Shown: positions 29,576 through 38,880 of the stretch, one piece after another
Layout of the letters: each line of letters begins with the position of its first letter
Position numbering within the stretch: the stretch's first letter is position 1
NCBI GenBank assembly: GCA_024278835.1
Contig: JAJRSK010000036.1
Coordinates: forward strand, 1-64,000
Reading direction: 5' to 3'
DNA from: Campylobacterales bacterium
Lineage (GTDB): Bacteria > Campylobacterota > Campylobacteria > Campylobacterales > QNZT01
DNA length: 64,000 bases
Position numbers and translations under genes: made by a program
The notes under the pieces: generated by a model
Seen by the model: only the letters and a program-made list of their open reading frames with translations
What the model was told of the DNA's origin: nothing
The model's database searches: none

Positions 29576-31696
29576 TCACTCTCCTATAAAACCAGCTGGT
29601 ACTTGTCGTCTACTTATCTCATTACCACGACCATCCAAGGTAAGCTCATAGGTATTGCCATAATCATCTATGAGGATTTCTGTACTTTTTGAAGCTGATT
29701 CTACATAAATTGGTTCTACACTATTTACAGTTTTTGTATTATACTTACCATCAGCGTAATCCTCTTCAAACTTAAGCGCTAAGTCATTTTCTAACATAGA
29801 AAGTTTTCCTAATGCATCTCGTAGTCCTGCCAAATCTTCACTTTTTTTGACAATGTATGGCGTCAACATGATGACTAAACTAGTTTTATTGTGCGTTGTG
29901 GTCGTATGACGAAAAGGAATACCAAGGATAGGAATATCTCCTAAAAGTGGGATTTTAATCACAGAATTACTCACTTTATTTTTAGATAAACCTCCAATAA
30001 TCACCGTTTCACCATTCATCACGATAGAAGAGGTACTCACTTCACGTTTTGTTGTCGTAGGTTGTCCCGCTGAACCTCCAGGTACGATATCTTCAGATAT
30101 CACACTCACTTCTAAAGAAACTTTATCATCTGCAGAAATACGTGGTTTGACTTTGAGTGTTAACCCAATATCTTCTCTTGAAAAGTTTTGCGTTGGTAAA
30201 GCAGTTGTTGACGCAGCGATAGAAGTTTGCGTTAAAATCGACTCCGTTTGACCTACATAGATAGAAGATTCTTTATTGTTGATACAAAGGATAGAAGGTT
30301 CTGAGAGTATAGATGCTGCACCATTGTTGTCAAAAAGAGAGATCGTCACACCCATGGCTAATGCCTTACTTAGATTATCAGGCACCTTAATTCCATCGCC
30401 AAATAGCGCTGTCGCCGCACCTAAAGGATCTAAAACACCACCTAGTTTTCCGCTGATACCATATAACCCAGCCCCTCCAGCAACACCACCTAAAATCTCA
30501 TACTTAGCCCCCAGCTGTCTTGCTTCATCATCTTTTATCTCAATGATTTTTGCGACTACATACACTTGCTGTCTCTCAGTATCGAGTGCATCAACAACTT
30601 GACGAATCTCTTTAAGCTCATTTTCTGTGGCATACACGATAATAGCGTTCAACTCTGCATCTACCGTGACGGTTGGTTTATCTTTGTCCCCGATAATAGA
30701 AGGCGTGACTGTCTCCGTTTTTACAATAGGAGGCAAACTCTTCCCATTTTTAGATTTTTGAGGAATTCTTGTCGTCACCGTTTTAGGATCACCATTGGAT
30801 ACTGATGATTTTGCAAAACTCTTATCTGAGAGTAACTTTTCTAATGTTTTGACAATTTCCGTAGCATCTGCATTTTTAACGTATAAAATCTCCATGCGTT
30901 TGTCCACGGTATTGTCTGCTTTATCCATCCTTCTGATATGGGGAATAAGTGCACGCACATTTTGTTTATTACCCACTATGATGATGGAGTTACTAGCATC
31001 ATCCGAAAAAACATCTACTTTTTGTGTGGCTATTTTATTGTCAAAGAGGGCATTACTCAACTGTTTGACTTTTGAGTAGACAGACTTTGCTTGGGCATTG
31101 TGTAAAGTTACAAACTGTACTTTTGTATCACTATCTTGGTCTAACTTATTGATAACATTTTCAATAGCACGTATATTTGCTGGAAAGTCTGTGATAACCA
31201 CAGCGTTATTTTCATTTGAAAGTGAGATTTTTCCATAACGGCTAAGAAGGAAATTGATTTGTCTTAAAATCGTTCTGACATTCAGGTTATAAATAGGAAT
31301 AATCGTTGTTTGCACTTCAGCGATATCACTCTCTCCATACATTGGTGGTGATGATTTAGAAGCATCCGCACTTTTAATCACCTTTAAAAAACCACTTTTT
31401 GTATCTCTAAGCGTATATCCTTTGGTGGATAATATATCTGAAAGAAGGGTAAAGATTTGATTTTTCTTGATAGGTTTTACGGAAACATAATCCACCGTAC
31501 CCGTGATATTTTGTGATATCAGGATATTTTTTCCCGTTATCTTTGCTACCATTTGTATAAAATCAACAATTTTAAGGTCTTTAAAATTTATATTAACTTC
31601 ATCTCTATTGGTCTCTCTAAAATTATCACCCTTTGCTTGCATAGATGATATTGCTAAAGAACTTACCAGTATAAAACTAAGTACTATTTTTTTCAT
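29576..31696 (-). CDS. gspD: Type II secretion secretin GspD
   Basis: N-domains and secretin domain (VIIGGLSKNKVSNSVIKIPLLGDIPILGIPFR). Confidence 0.95.
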   Translation of the reverse strand: MKKIVLSFILVSSLAISSMQAKGDNFRETNRDEVNINFKDLKIVDFIQMVAKITGKNILISQNITGTVDYVSVKPIKKNQIFTLLSDILSTKGYTLRDTKSGFLKVIKSADASKSSPPMYGESDIAEVQTTIIPIYNLNVRTILRQINFLLSRYGKISLSNENNAVVITDFPANIRAIENVINKLDQDSDTKVQFVTLHNAQAKSVYSKVKQLSNALFDNKIATQKVDVFSDDASNSIIIVGNKQNVRALIPHIRRMDKADNTVDKRMEILYVKNADATEIVKTLEKLLSDKSFAKSSVSNGDPKTVTTRIPQKSKNGKSLPPIVKTETVTPSIIGDKDKPTVTVDAELNAIIVYATENELKEIRQVVDALDTERQQVYVVAKIIEIKDDEARQLGAKYEILGGVAGGAGLYGISGKLGGVLDPLGAATALFGDGIKVPDNLSKALAMGVTISLFDNNGAASILSEPSILCINNKESSIYVGQTESILTQTSIAASTTALPTQNFSREDIGLTLKVKPRISADDKVSLEVSVISEDIVPGGSAGQPTTTKREVSTSSIVMNGETVIIGGLSKNKVSNSVIKIPLLGDIPILGIPFRHTTTTHNKTSLVIMLTPYIVKKSEDLAGLRDALGKLSMLENDLALKFEEDYADGKYNTKTVNSVEPIYVESASKSTEILIDDYGNTYELTLDGRGNEISRRQVPAGFIGE

Positions 31697-31709
31697 TTTA
31701 ACCCTTTTG

Positions 31710-32525
31710 TTAATTTACATTGAAGTCTAAATCAATCACTTCACCCGCACGTTCTACCGTAAGAGTTAAGGAGTCTAAACTATCTATATTTGTATAATAT
31801 TTCATGACATCTGCTAAAGATGTTATCTCATTGCCATCGATGCCCTTGATGATATCACCTGATTTTAATCCTGCTGTATCAAAAAAGGAAGATTTTTTAA
31901 CATAATTGACACGAAAACCTGAGATTTGACCGTTGACACGTTGCTCTTGTATTCGGATATTTTTCCATATTTTATTTGGATCTTTAACATAAGAGTTTAA
32001 CTCATTTTTAGTGATACTCACAGGTGCACCAGGTACCGCTTCAACATTTGGTGTATGAGATGACATGCTAGGTCTTGTTAGTGCCTTGTTTTCTTCATCA
32101 CGTAGTAAGATATAATAACTCTTAGCATTTTTTTCTAACCCTACTTTCTTTTCAGATACACGCACTAACTCATAGCCTTTATAACTCTCCCCAATATAGA
32201 TAAAATTACTTTTTCCTGCATCTTCAATAATCATAAAAGAGGCATCTCCACCCAAGTAAGTACCTTTTAGCTTCATGTTTTTTAACTGTTCACCATCATC
32301 ACTAGCGACTACAGGTTCATCTTTTATCACCCCATTGCTACGACCAATGATTTTTGGTGCAAGATTTAAGTTATAACGATAAGAATAACTCTCCGAAGAT
32401 TGACTCTGCAGAGTACCCTTATCTAAAAAGAAAAGAGAGAGGCTCCAGAGTAGTTTTGCCAAAACAAGTGGTAAAACGATAAGAAAAGCAAAAAAACGTA
32501 ATTTACGACTAAAGCTTTGACTCAT
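31710..32525 (-). CDS. gspC: GspC-like protein with PDZ domain
   Basis: TM N-terminus and C-terminal PDZ (GLKSGDIIKGIDGNEITSLADVMKYY). Confidence 0.8.
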   Translation of the reverse strand: MSQSFSRKLRFFAFLIVLPLVLAKLLWSLSLFFLDKGTLQSQSSESYSYRYNLNLAPKIIGRSNGVIKDEPVVASDDGEQLKNMKLKGTYLGGDASFMIIEDAGKSNFIYIGESYKGYELVRVSEKKVGLEKNAKSYYILLRDEENKALTRPSMSSHTPNVEAVPGAPVSITKNELNSYVKDPNKIWKNIRIQEQRVNGQISGFRVNYVKKSSFFDTAGLKSGDIIKGIDGNEITSLADVMKYYTNIDSLDSLTLTVERAGEVIDLDFNVN

Positions 32526-33024
32526 ACACTAATCCCTCCTCTTCTTTTTTAAAGTATGTTCTAACAAGGTCGTTATTTTTAAACTTTGCGCTAGGATTTA
32601 AAATAAGACGAAGTTTCTGTTCTAGCACATCCAAGGTACCATGTACCTCACCAAAATCACCCTTGGCTTCTATCATGATACTCTTATAGGAAAGTACCGA
32701 ATAGGTCAATGTAACAACATCTGCTGAGGCATGAAACATAGACTGTAGCTCTTTACTAGGTGAGACACCACGGGCTGTCACTTTATTGTAAAAAATCCAT
32801 GGCAAAATATGTAAGGTATCTACCTTCACAGAATCAATCCCATCATAAAAAATGCTCGCATCCTTAATCTCAAGATCAATCCATCTATCTTTCAAGCTGC
32901 CCTCTTTTATCTCGACATGCTCTTTTTTAGCAAAGTTTTCTAGCGTATAGTAGAGATTGACCTTGGGCATAAACAGTACAAATCCAAGATAAAAAAGAGC
33001 GATAAAAAGTATTATTTTTTTCAT
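32509..33024 (-). CDS. GspN-like T2SS accessory protein
   Basis: Position in T2SS operon, TM anchor, GspN-like layout. Confidence 0.5.
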   Translation of the reverse strand: MKKIILFIALFYLGFVLFMPKVNLYYTLENFAKKEHVEIKEGSLKDRWIDLEIKDASIFYDGIDSVKVDTLHILPWIFYNKVTARGVSPSKELQSMFHASADVVTLTYSVLSYKSIMIEAKGDFGEVHGTLDVLEQKLRLILNPSAKFKNNDLVRTYFKKEEEGLVYESKL

Positions 33025-33416
33025 TTTTTTATCTCCAGTCGTAAACTTGCCTTTGTCTCACTAAGTCGATTTATCTCTAATTTTTTGATATTTAATGTGC
33101 TGTTTTGTATCTTGCGTAAGAGATTGCCTAGTGTAGCAGTCGATAACTCTTCATACATCAATACCCTGACATCTGATTTTTTATAGTCTTTAGTCGCTCT
33201 AGCAATACGATTTAAGGTCTTTATCGTTCTTTGTACAATTTTTTTATCACCAAATTTATTTTTTAAGGTAGCCAAAGATTTTGCTTCTTTTGAAAAGAGC
33301 TCTAAACTCTCTTTTTCAGAGAAAAAAGATTTTTTAGCATTGTTACCCATCATGTAAACCATAAAAAGCAGCAAAAAGGCAAGTATAAAAAAAAGTAGGC
33401 TCTGTTTTTGCGTCAT
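33021..33416 (-). CDS. GspM-like T2SS protein
   Basis: Single TM plus periplasmic domain, position between GspL-like and GspN-like ORFs. Confidence 0.5.
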   Translation of the reverse strand: MTQKQSLLFFILAFLLLFMVYMMGNNAKKSFFSEKESLELFSKEAKSLATLKNKFGDKKIVQRTIKTLNRIARATKDYKKSDVRVLMYEELSTATLGNLLRKIQNSTLNIKKLEINRLSETKASLRLEIKK

Positions 33417-33775
33417 GAGGCAACCTTTATAGTTAGAAGATTGTCATCTACCCTGCTTTCACGTATCATGATAGCCTTTGGAAACATCTTTTTAATCTCT
33501 TCTTCTCTATCCTTTGAAGCAACAACAATCTTCACAGTAGCTCCCTTAGTAGATTCTTCTATACTTTGGATATATTCCCCACTTTTAAGCCTAAGTTTTG
33601 AGATAGCCAACAACATATCTCTCAATTTTTTTTGTGTCTTAAACTTTTTTGTGAGAGATTTCTTAATACTTTTTAACTGTATGGATGTACGTGGTAAGTT
33701 ATTGGTTTTTATAATCTCTGCTCTTTTATTTTCTAAATCACTAGTAGCTTTTTTATAGACGACATATTCACTCAA
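33413..33775 (-). CDS. GspL-like C-terminal (periplasmic) part
   Basis: Begins at TTG, overlaps the stop of the preceding ORF by TTGA; coiled-coil/ferredoxin-like region. Confidence 0.5.
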   Translation of the reverse strand: MSEYVVYKKATSDLENKRAEIIKTNNLPRTSIQLKSIKKSLTKKFKTQKKLRDMLLAISKLRLKSGEYIQSIEESTKGATVKIVVASKDREEEIKKMFPKAIMIRESRVDDNLLTIKVAS

Positions 33776-34347
33776 AAATGAAAAAACAAAAGTCCAAAAA
33801 TAGCAGCAATCAGCTTGATATCTCCAGATGAGAGTAATGCATTGTCAAAGGAACTCAGCTTTACCTTTCTTTTACCTAGGTCTGCTTTTTCCAATATGCC
33901 ATCTAAGTTCTCTTCTGTATTGGTACAAGCGCGGGGCACTTGGATAACGATGCCATCCATATTGCTAAGTGCTGCACGCTTATCTATCTCTACACACTCT
34001 TGTATAAAGCCAAGGGCATCTTGTGCAAAATAAATATCTACAATATCACTTTTATAGGGAAGTATTTTCTCTAAATCTTCTGCTATTTTCTTTTTGTTAT
34101 AGGCTATCATGATAAAGGCATCGTCACTTTTACGTACTTCATAAGAGAAGTCACCAGATGGCAGAAAACCTTCAAATATAGAAGGAGCAAGTTTTATTGC
34201 CTCTTTCTCTTTTTTAACAGGTAAGGTTACTTTTTTAATCCAGTAAAACTCAGGAGAGAGTATCAGCGAGTAGCTACCCCGCTTTTCAATCCTATCACTT
34301 TTGCTGACAAAAAGCGTGGTAGTTTTATTCTTGAAAATTTTTGTCAA
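33772..34347 (-). CDS. GspL-like N-terminal (cytoplasmic plus TM start) part
   Basis: ORF ends inside an apparent TM helix (IKLIAAIFGLLFFHF). Confidence 0.5.
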   Translation of the reverse strand: MTKIFKNKTTTLFVSKSDRIEKRGSYSLILSPEFYWIKKVTLPVKKEKEAIKLAPSIFEGFLPSGDFSYEVRKSDDAFIMIAYNKKKIAEDLEKILPYKSDIVDIYFAQDALGFIQECVEIDKRAALSNMDGIVIQVPRACTNTEENLDGILEKADLGKRKVKLSSFDNALLSSGDIKLIAAIFGLLFFHF

Positions 34348-35272
34348 TATTGCTTATCCTCTTTGTACTCACATCATAATCAAATGAGATTTCTCTTAGC
34401 CTGTTTTCTACATCTAAGTTAAGTATACATTTTACCAAATATTTCTTTTTATTAGCAAATTGTGAAATATTATATATCTTATTTAAAGTTTTCATATTTG
34501 GATTGTTACTTGCATTTGCCTCTGTGCAATAGTCTGTCTCTTCATTTATCATCATCTCGTCATCTACGATAAGTCCCATAGCATTCGATATATACAAAGA
34601 GTCACAATCTAACAGTAATCTCTCCTTAGCTTCCCCAAAATAAAAATATCTTTCAAATTCCTCTCTTGTTATCTTGAAAACATTTTCATCATGCGTACTT
34701 TTATAATAGTACTCTCTTATCTTTTTAAAGTGTTCAAAGTCATAAATCTTCCCCTCTTGAAAGTCAAAATCCTCAGAAGCTATCTCTGAGAAACTTGCCC
34801 TCTCCAAATCATCTTTATCAATCGTATCTAGTAGAAAATCTATCATAGTAAAAGGGTCTGAGAGTTCAAATTTTCTAAAAAACTTTTCTAATGGACGCCT
34901 AAGATAGGGGTCTTGATAAGCACCGGTTGTATTGGTTTCATGATTTACTAAAGAGGCTAAAATGTAGTTTATATTGAGTTTGTCCATCATAGATGTGGCA
35001 GAAAATCCTAAGCCTATCTTGGTCTTTTCTTCCATAATTGGGGGTAAATCCATTGATAAAAAAAGTGACAAGGCATCACTTGAATTGATATCAAACTGAG
35101 TAATTAGTTTTGTAAAGTCTTTAAAAACTATAGAAAATTGATTCTCTGCATCAATCTCCACCACCTTATCAAAACGACTTTTAGAGATAGAAACTGACCA
35201 CAGTATCAACGCAGTAATCACAGCGATAAAGCCCAAAGTCATCATCAATACTATACCATTTCTACTACGCAT
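34325..35272 (-). CDS. gspK: GspK-like minor pseudopilin
   Basis: RNGIVLMMTLGFIAVITALILWSVSISKSRFDK N-terminus, position in T2SS operon. Confidence 0.65.
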   Translation of the reverse strand: MRSRNGIVLMMTLGFIAVITALILWSVSISKSRFDKVVEIDAENQFSIVFKDFTKLITQFDINSSDALSLFLSMDLPPIMEEKTKIGLGFSATSMMDKLNINYILASLVNHETNTTGAYQDPYLRRPLEKFFRKFELSDPFTMIDFLLDTIDKDDLERASFSEIASEDFDFQEGKIYDFEHFKKIREYYYKSTHDENVFKITREEFERYFYFGEAKERLLLDCDSLYISNAMGLIVDDEMMINEETDYCTEANASNNPNMKTLNKIYNISQFANKKKYLVKCILNLDVENRLREISFDYDVSTKRISNIDKNFQE

Positions 35273-35381
35273 GGGCTATCCTTATTTTTTTATCATGATA
35301 ATATTTTAATAATCAATCTAAAAGCAAAATTAATGTAGACTATTTAAGTAAATAATATACAATAAACACTTAAGGACACAC

Positions 35382-35798
35382 ATGAGAAAAGGTTTTTCAT
35401 TGATAGAAATCATGATTGTTATCATAATTTTAGGGCTTTTAGCTGGTTTGGTACTACCAAATCTCTTAGGACAAGGCGAACAAGCAAAAAGAAAGATTGT
35501 CTGCATACAGATGCAAAGTATCAAAGATGCGCTTAAAAATTTTAAATTGCAAAACGGTATGTATCCAACAACCGAAGAAGGTATCAAAGCCCTACTCACA
35601 AACCCAGATGAAGAGAAATACAAATCTTATCCAAATGGCGGTTTTTTAGATGAAAAAGAGCCACACGATCCTTGGAAAAATCCTTATATTTATACCAATG
35701 ATGAAGGTGCGATTGATATACTTTCTTTAGGTGCAGATGGTAAAGAGGGTGGCAGGGCAGAAGCTGCTGACATTGCAATGTCAAGTTGTAATAAATAG
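35382..35798 (+). CDS. gspG: Major type II pseudopilin GspG
   Basis: KGFSLIEIMIVIIILGLLAGLVLPNLLG; DPWKNPYIY...DILSLGADGKEGG. Confidence 0.95.
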   Translation: MRKGFSLIEIMIVIIILGLLAGLVLPNLLGQGEQAKRKIVCIQMQSIKDALKNFKLQNGMYPTTEEGIKALLTNPDEEKYKSYPNGGFLDEKEPHDPWKNPYIYTNDEGAIDILSLGADGKEGGRAEAADIAMSSCNK

Positions 35799-35799
35799 C

Positions 35800-35817
35800 G
35801 TGTAGGTTCCCCTACAC
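35800..35817. terminator. Terminator hairpin after gspG (convergent with the FadL-like gene)
   Basis: GTGTAGG-TTCC-CCTACAC, followed two bases later by TATCATGATA. Confidence 0.65.
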
Positions 35818-35831
35818 ACTATCATGATAGA

Positions 35832-37064
35832 TTAAAACTGAAAGTTTAATGCGACAGTAATAGAATTTTGTTCATTCGTTGCAGTCACATTAGCACCACC
35901 ACCAAAATCAACCGTCTCTTCTACTTCTGGTGCATAGACATAGGCAATATCTAAACCTGTAGATTTTGATATCTGGTATGATAAACCACCTGTAAAGTGC
36001 GAATCAGAGTATGCGGGAAATCCCAAGGCATTGAAGTATGCAATATTACCTGGCTGAAATGGTGCTCCACCAACAGTTGCCGCAGTAAATGTTTTGTCAT
36101 GTAGTGGAGATTCTGCATAATTATATCCTAGTCTTAGTACTAAATTATCTGCCGCCTGATAAGACCCACCAAGAGCAAATACATCTTGATCATCCCATTG
36201 GAACGCATCATATCCATCAGCATCAGACCACATGATACGTCTGTAATCTAAAGTTATAGAATAACACTTACAATCAGAGGTATAACCAAAACCAATTCCT
36301 GCTTCTGCTGGTTGAGATAAATCTAAATCATCATATTGTCCATTTGTTGTAAAATCAAATACATCATCATATGTTGTATCTACTTGTGTTTGATAATAAG
36401 CACCTACAGTAAATGATGGCGTGACATGATAACCCAGACCTATTTGTCCACCAAAACCTATATCTTCACTTAACCCACCGGATCTTTGTCTTGCAGTTGT
36501 AGGATCTGGGTTTTGTCCTGGTGGCACACCATTTGGCGTAATCGCTGCCATATTTAATGCCCCATATGCAACTGTTAATCCAACACCTATTCTCAAGTCA
36601 TCTACTTTATAACTCAAACTTGGTACAAAACGCATATATTGCAATGAAGTTCTCATACCTGCAAGTCCAGGATCAGATTCATTTCTGTAATCAACACCCA
36701 TACCAGAAACACCAAACATACCTACACCATAAGAAAGTTCTTCATTGATATGATCAGAATGAGAAACTGTAGGGATGATAGAAAAATCTGCATCACTTGA
36801 TGTGGTAGAACCATTTCCACCAAATCGAGGGCCAACTGTAGCCGTTACATCAGGCATAAATGCTGTTGCACCAAAGCTCGCGTTAAATCCTTTTTGGTCT
36901 ACAATCCATGCAGGATTTCTAAAAACTGAATCAGTCCCTATACCCATACCTACACCAGCACCACCCATCGCACGTGACTGTGCACCGACACCTATCATAT
37001 TATCACCATTTGTTGCAAATGCTAACGTCGCTGTTAAAAGCGAAAGTGTTATAACTCTTTTCAT
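35832..37064 (-). CDS. OmpP1/FadL-family outer membrane protein
   Basis: GVGAQSRAMGGAGVG, beta-barrel pattern and terminal aromatic LNFQF. Confidence 0.9.
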   Translation of the reverse strand: MKRVITLSLLTATLAFATNGDNMIGVGAQSRAMGGAGVGMGIGTDSVFRNPAWIVDQKGFNASFGATAFMPDVTATVGPRFGGNGSTTSSDADFSIIPTVSHSDHINEELSYGVGMFGVSGMGVDYRNESDPGLAGMRTSLQYMRFVPSLSYKVDDLRIGVGLTVAYGALNMAAITPNGVPPGQNPDPTTARQRSGGLSEDIGFGGQIGLGYHVTPSFTVGAYYQTQVDTTYDDVFDFTTNGQYDDLDLSQPAEAGIGFGYTSDCKCYSITLDYRRIMWSDADGYDAFQWDDQDVFALGGSYQAADNLVLRLGYNYAESPLHDKTFTAATVGGAPFQPGNIAYFNALGFPAYSDSHFTGGLSYQISKSTGLDIAYVYAPEVEETVDFGGGANVTATNEQNSITVALNFQF

Positions 37065-37206
37065 ACATATTCTCCTAAATTTTGTTTGTATTATAAGTAA
37101 AAATGATATTCTAGCACAGTAGACTTAAAGTAAGTATAAGATAAATTTATAATATGCAATATTGATGACCTTATTCTTATAAGACCATCAATAAAATAGA
37201 TTGCTT

Positions 37207-38880
37207 TTAGATTGCTTTGGTATTAAACATCAACACTGGTACAAAAATCAGTGAAACAGCCACCGCTGCCACAGTTCCAGAAATCAACGCAACACCTAAA
37301 CCACCAAATATAGGATCAGATGCCAAAAGTGCTGAACCCAGTATAATAGCAACACCTGTTAACATGATAGGTTTAGCACGTGTAGCCGTTGCTACAGCAA
37401 TTGCATGACATTTTTCCATTCCCTCATCTTCCATCAAAGATTTGGTAAAATCAACCAAAAGTAGTGAATTACGTGAGCTAATCCCCATCAATGCAATAAA
37501 ACCAATTAATGAAGTAGCCGTTAAAAAGAAGGTTTCTGAAGTGAAAAGATTTGCTGCCCAATGTCCGATAAGTACCCCTATAATAGAGAGGAAACTACCA
37601 CCAAGGATGATACCCGAGATAGCAAAACTCTTATAATAGATAACCAATAGTAAAAATATCATAATCAATGCTGCTATAAAAGCACCACCCAAGTCCCTAA
37701 ATGTATCAAGCGTTACTTTCATCTCTCCATCCCAACGGAGAAGTACTTTTTCCCCCGTTTCTTTATTAACAAGATGTAAGTCAAACATATAGGTTGTCAT
37801 ACCTGGCTCTTTTGTCACATTGTACTCTTTTGAGAAGTATTCCATCATCACATCTCTAGCCTCAAGAAGTGGATAGACTTGAGAAACCATATCGGTTTCA
37901 CAAAAAACATTGGTGCTTCTTTTTAAATCTTTAGAAAAGATAGCAGGAAAACTCTTTTTTTGTGAGATATGTACCAATTCACTCACCGGTACCATCATTC
38001 CCATTTTATTCATTAGTTTCAAAGATGATATCTTCGCTTCTAATGCTTCTTTAGATAAATTTTCTACGCGTTTCGTCTCTTCACTTAAGGCTAAAAATAT
38101 AGGTATCTGATCTGGCGAGTGTTTTGAGTTTTTCACTGCGATATTCATCCCTTCAAACGCCAAATACAAAATTTTATTTAACTGTTCGATGGAGATACCA
38201 GAGCGTGATATCTTCTCTGTATCTGCCACAAGTTCATATCTATCATAAAACTCCTCTTGCATGATATCCACATCCACAACACCAGAAGTCTTTTTTAAGA
38301 TATCCGCCACTTCATGAGATACTTTTCTATTTGTGTACATATCTTCTGTCGTCACTTCCACAACGATAGAAGCAAGTGTCGGCGGACCAGCAGGTTGTTC
38401 AATCATCTTGATATTTGTGCCTTCTTTAATACTTGCACAACGTGACTGTATCACTGGTCGTAACCGATGCACCATCAAAAATGATGCCTCATCACGTTCA
38501 TGTTTATCTGTTAAATTGATGACTATTTCAGAAACATTCTCCCCTTGCTTTAGGGTAGATCCTTTCACCAAACCAGCATAGTCCAATGGTGCACCTTGTC
38601 CTAAAAAAGTTTCGACATCTGTGACTGCTTCTTCTCGTTTAAGTATATCCACCACACAATTAGTGATTTTTTTAGTCTCTTCTATAGAAGAACCTGTAGG
38701 TGCATCGACATAAATAGAAAATGTATTGGCACTTTTACCCGGTAACATCCGAGCCAAAACTAACTTTGTAGGAAGCATCATGATAGTAGCCCCAAGTGCT
38801 ACAAAAGTCAATACAATAACCATCATACGTTTAAAGCGGCTACCATTGACATTATATATAAAATTTTCTAGCCACTTCAT
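37207..38880 (-). CDS. RND efflux transporter, C-terminal half
   Basis: Begins at the expected TM7 segment; 557 aa. Confidence 0.88.
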   Translation of the reverse strand: MKWLENFIYNVNGSRFKRMMVIVLTFVALGATIMMLPTKLVLARMLPGKSANTFSIYVDAPTGSSIEETKKITNCVVDILKREEAVTDVETFLGQGAPLDYAGLVKGSTLKQGENVSEIVINLTDKHERDEASFLMVHRLRPVIQSRCASIKEGTNIKMIEQPAGPPTLASIVVEVTTEDMYTNRKVSHEVADILKKTSGVVDVDIMQEEFYDRYELVADTEKISRSGISIEQLNKILYLAFEGMNIAVKNSKHSPDQIPIFLALSEETKRVENLSKEALEAKISSLKLMNKMGMMVPVSELVHISQKKSFPAIFSKDLKRSTNVFCETDMVSQVYPLLEARDVMMEYFSKEYNVTKEPGMTTYMFDLHLVNKETGEKVLLRWDGEMKVTLDTFRDLGGAFIAALIMIFLLLVIYYKSFAISGIILGGSFLSIIGVLIGHWAANLFTSETFFLTATSLIGFIALMGISSRNSLLLVDFTKSLMEDEGMEKCHAIAVATATRAKPIMLTGVAIILGSALLASDPIFGGLGVALISGTVAAVAVSLIFVPVLMFNTKAI

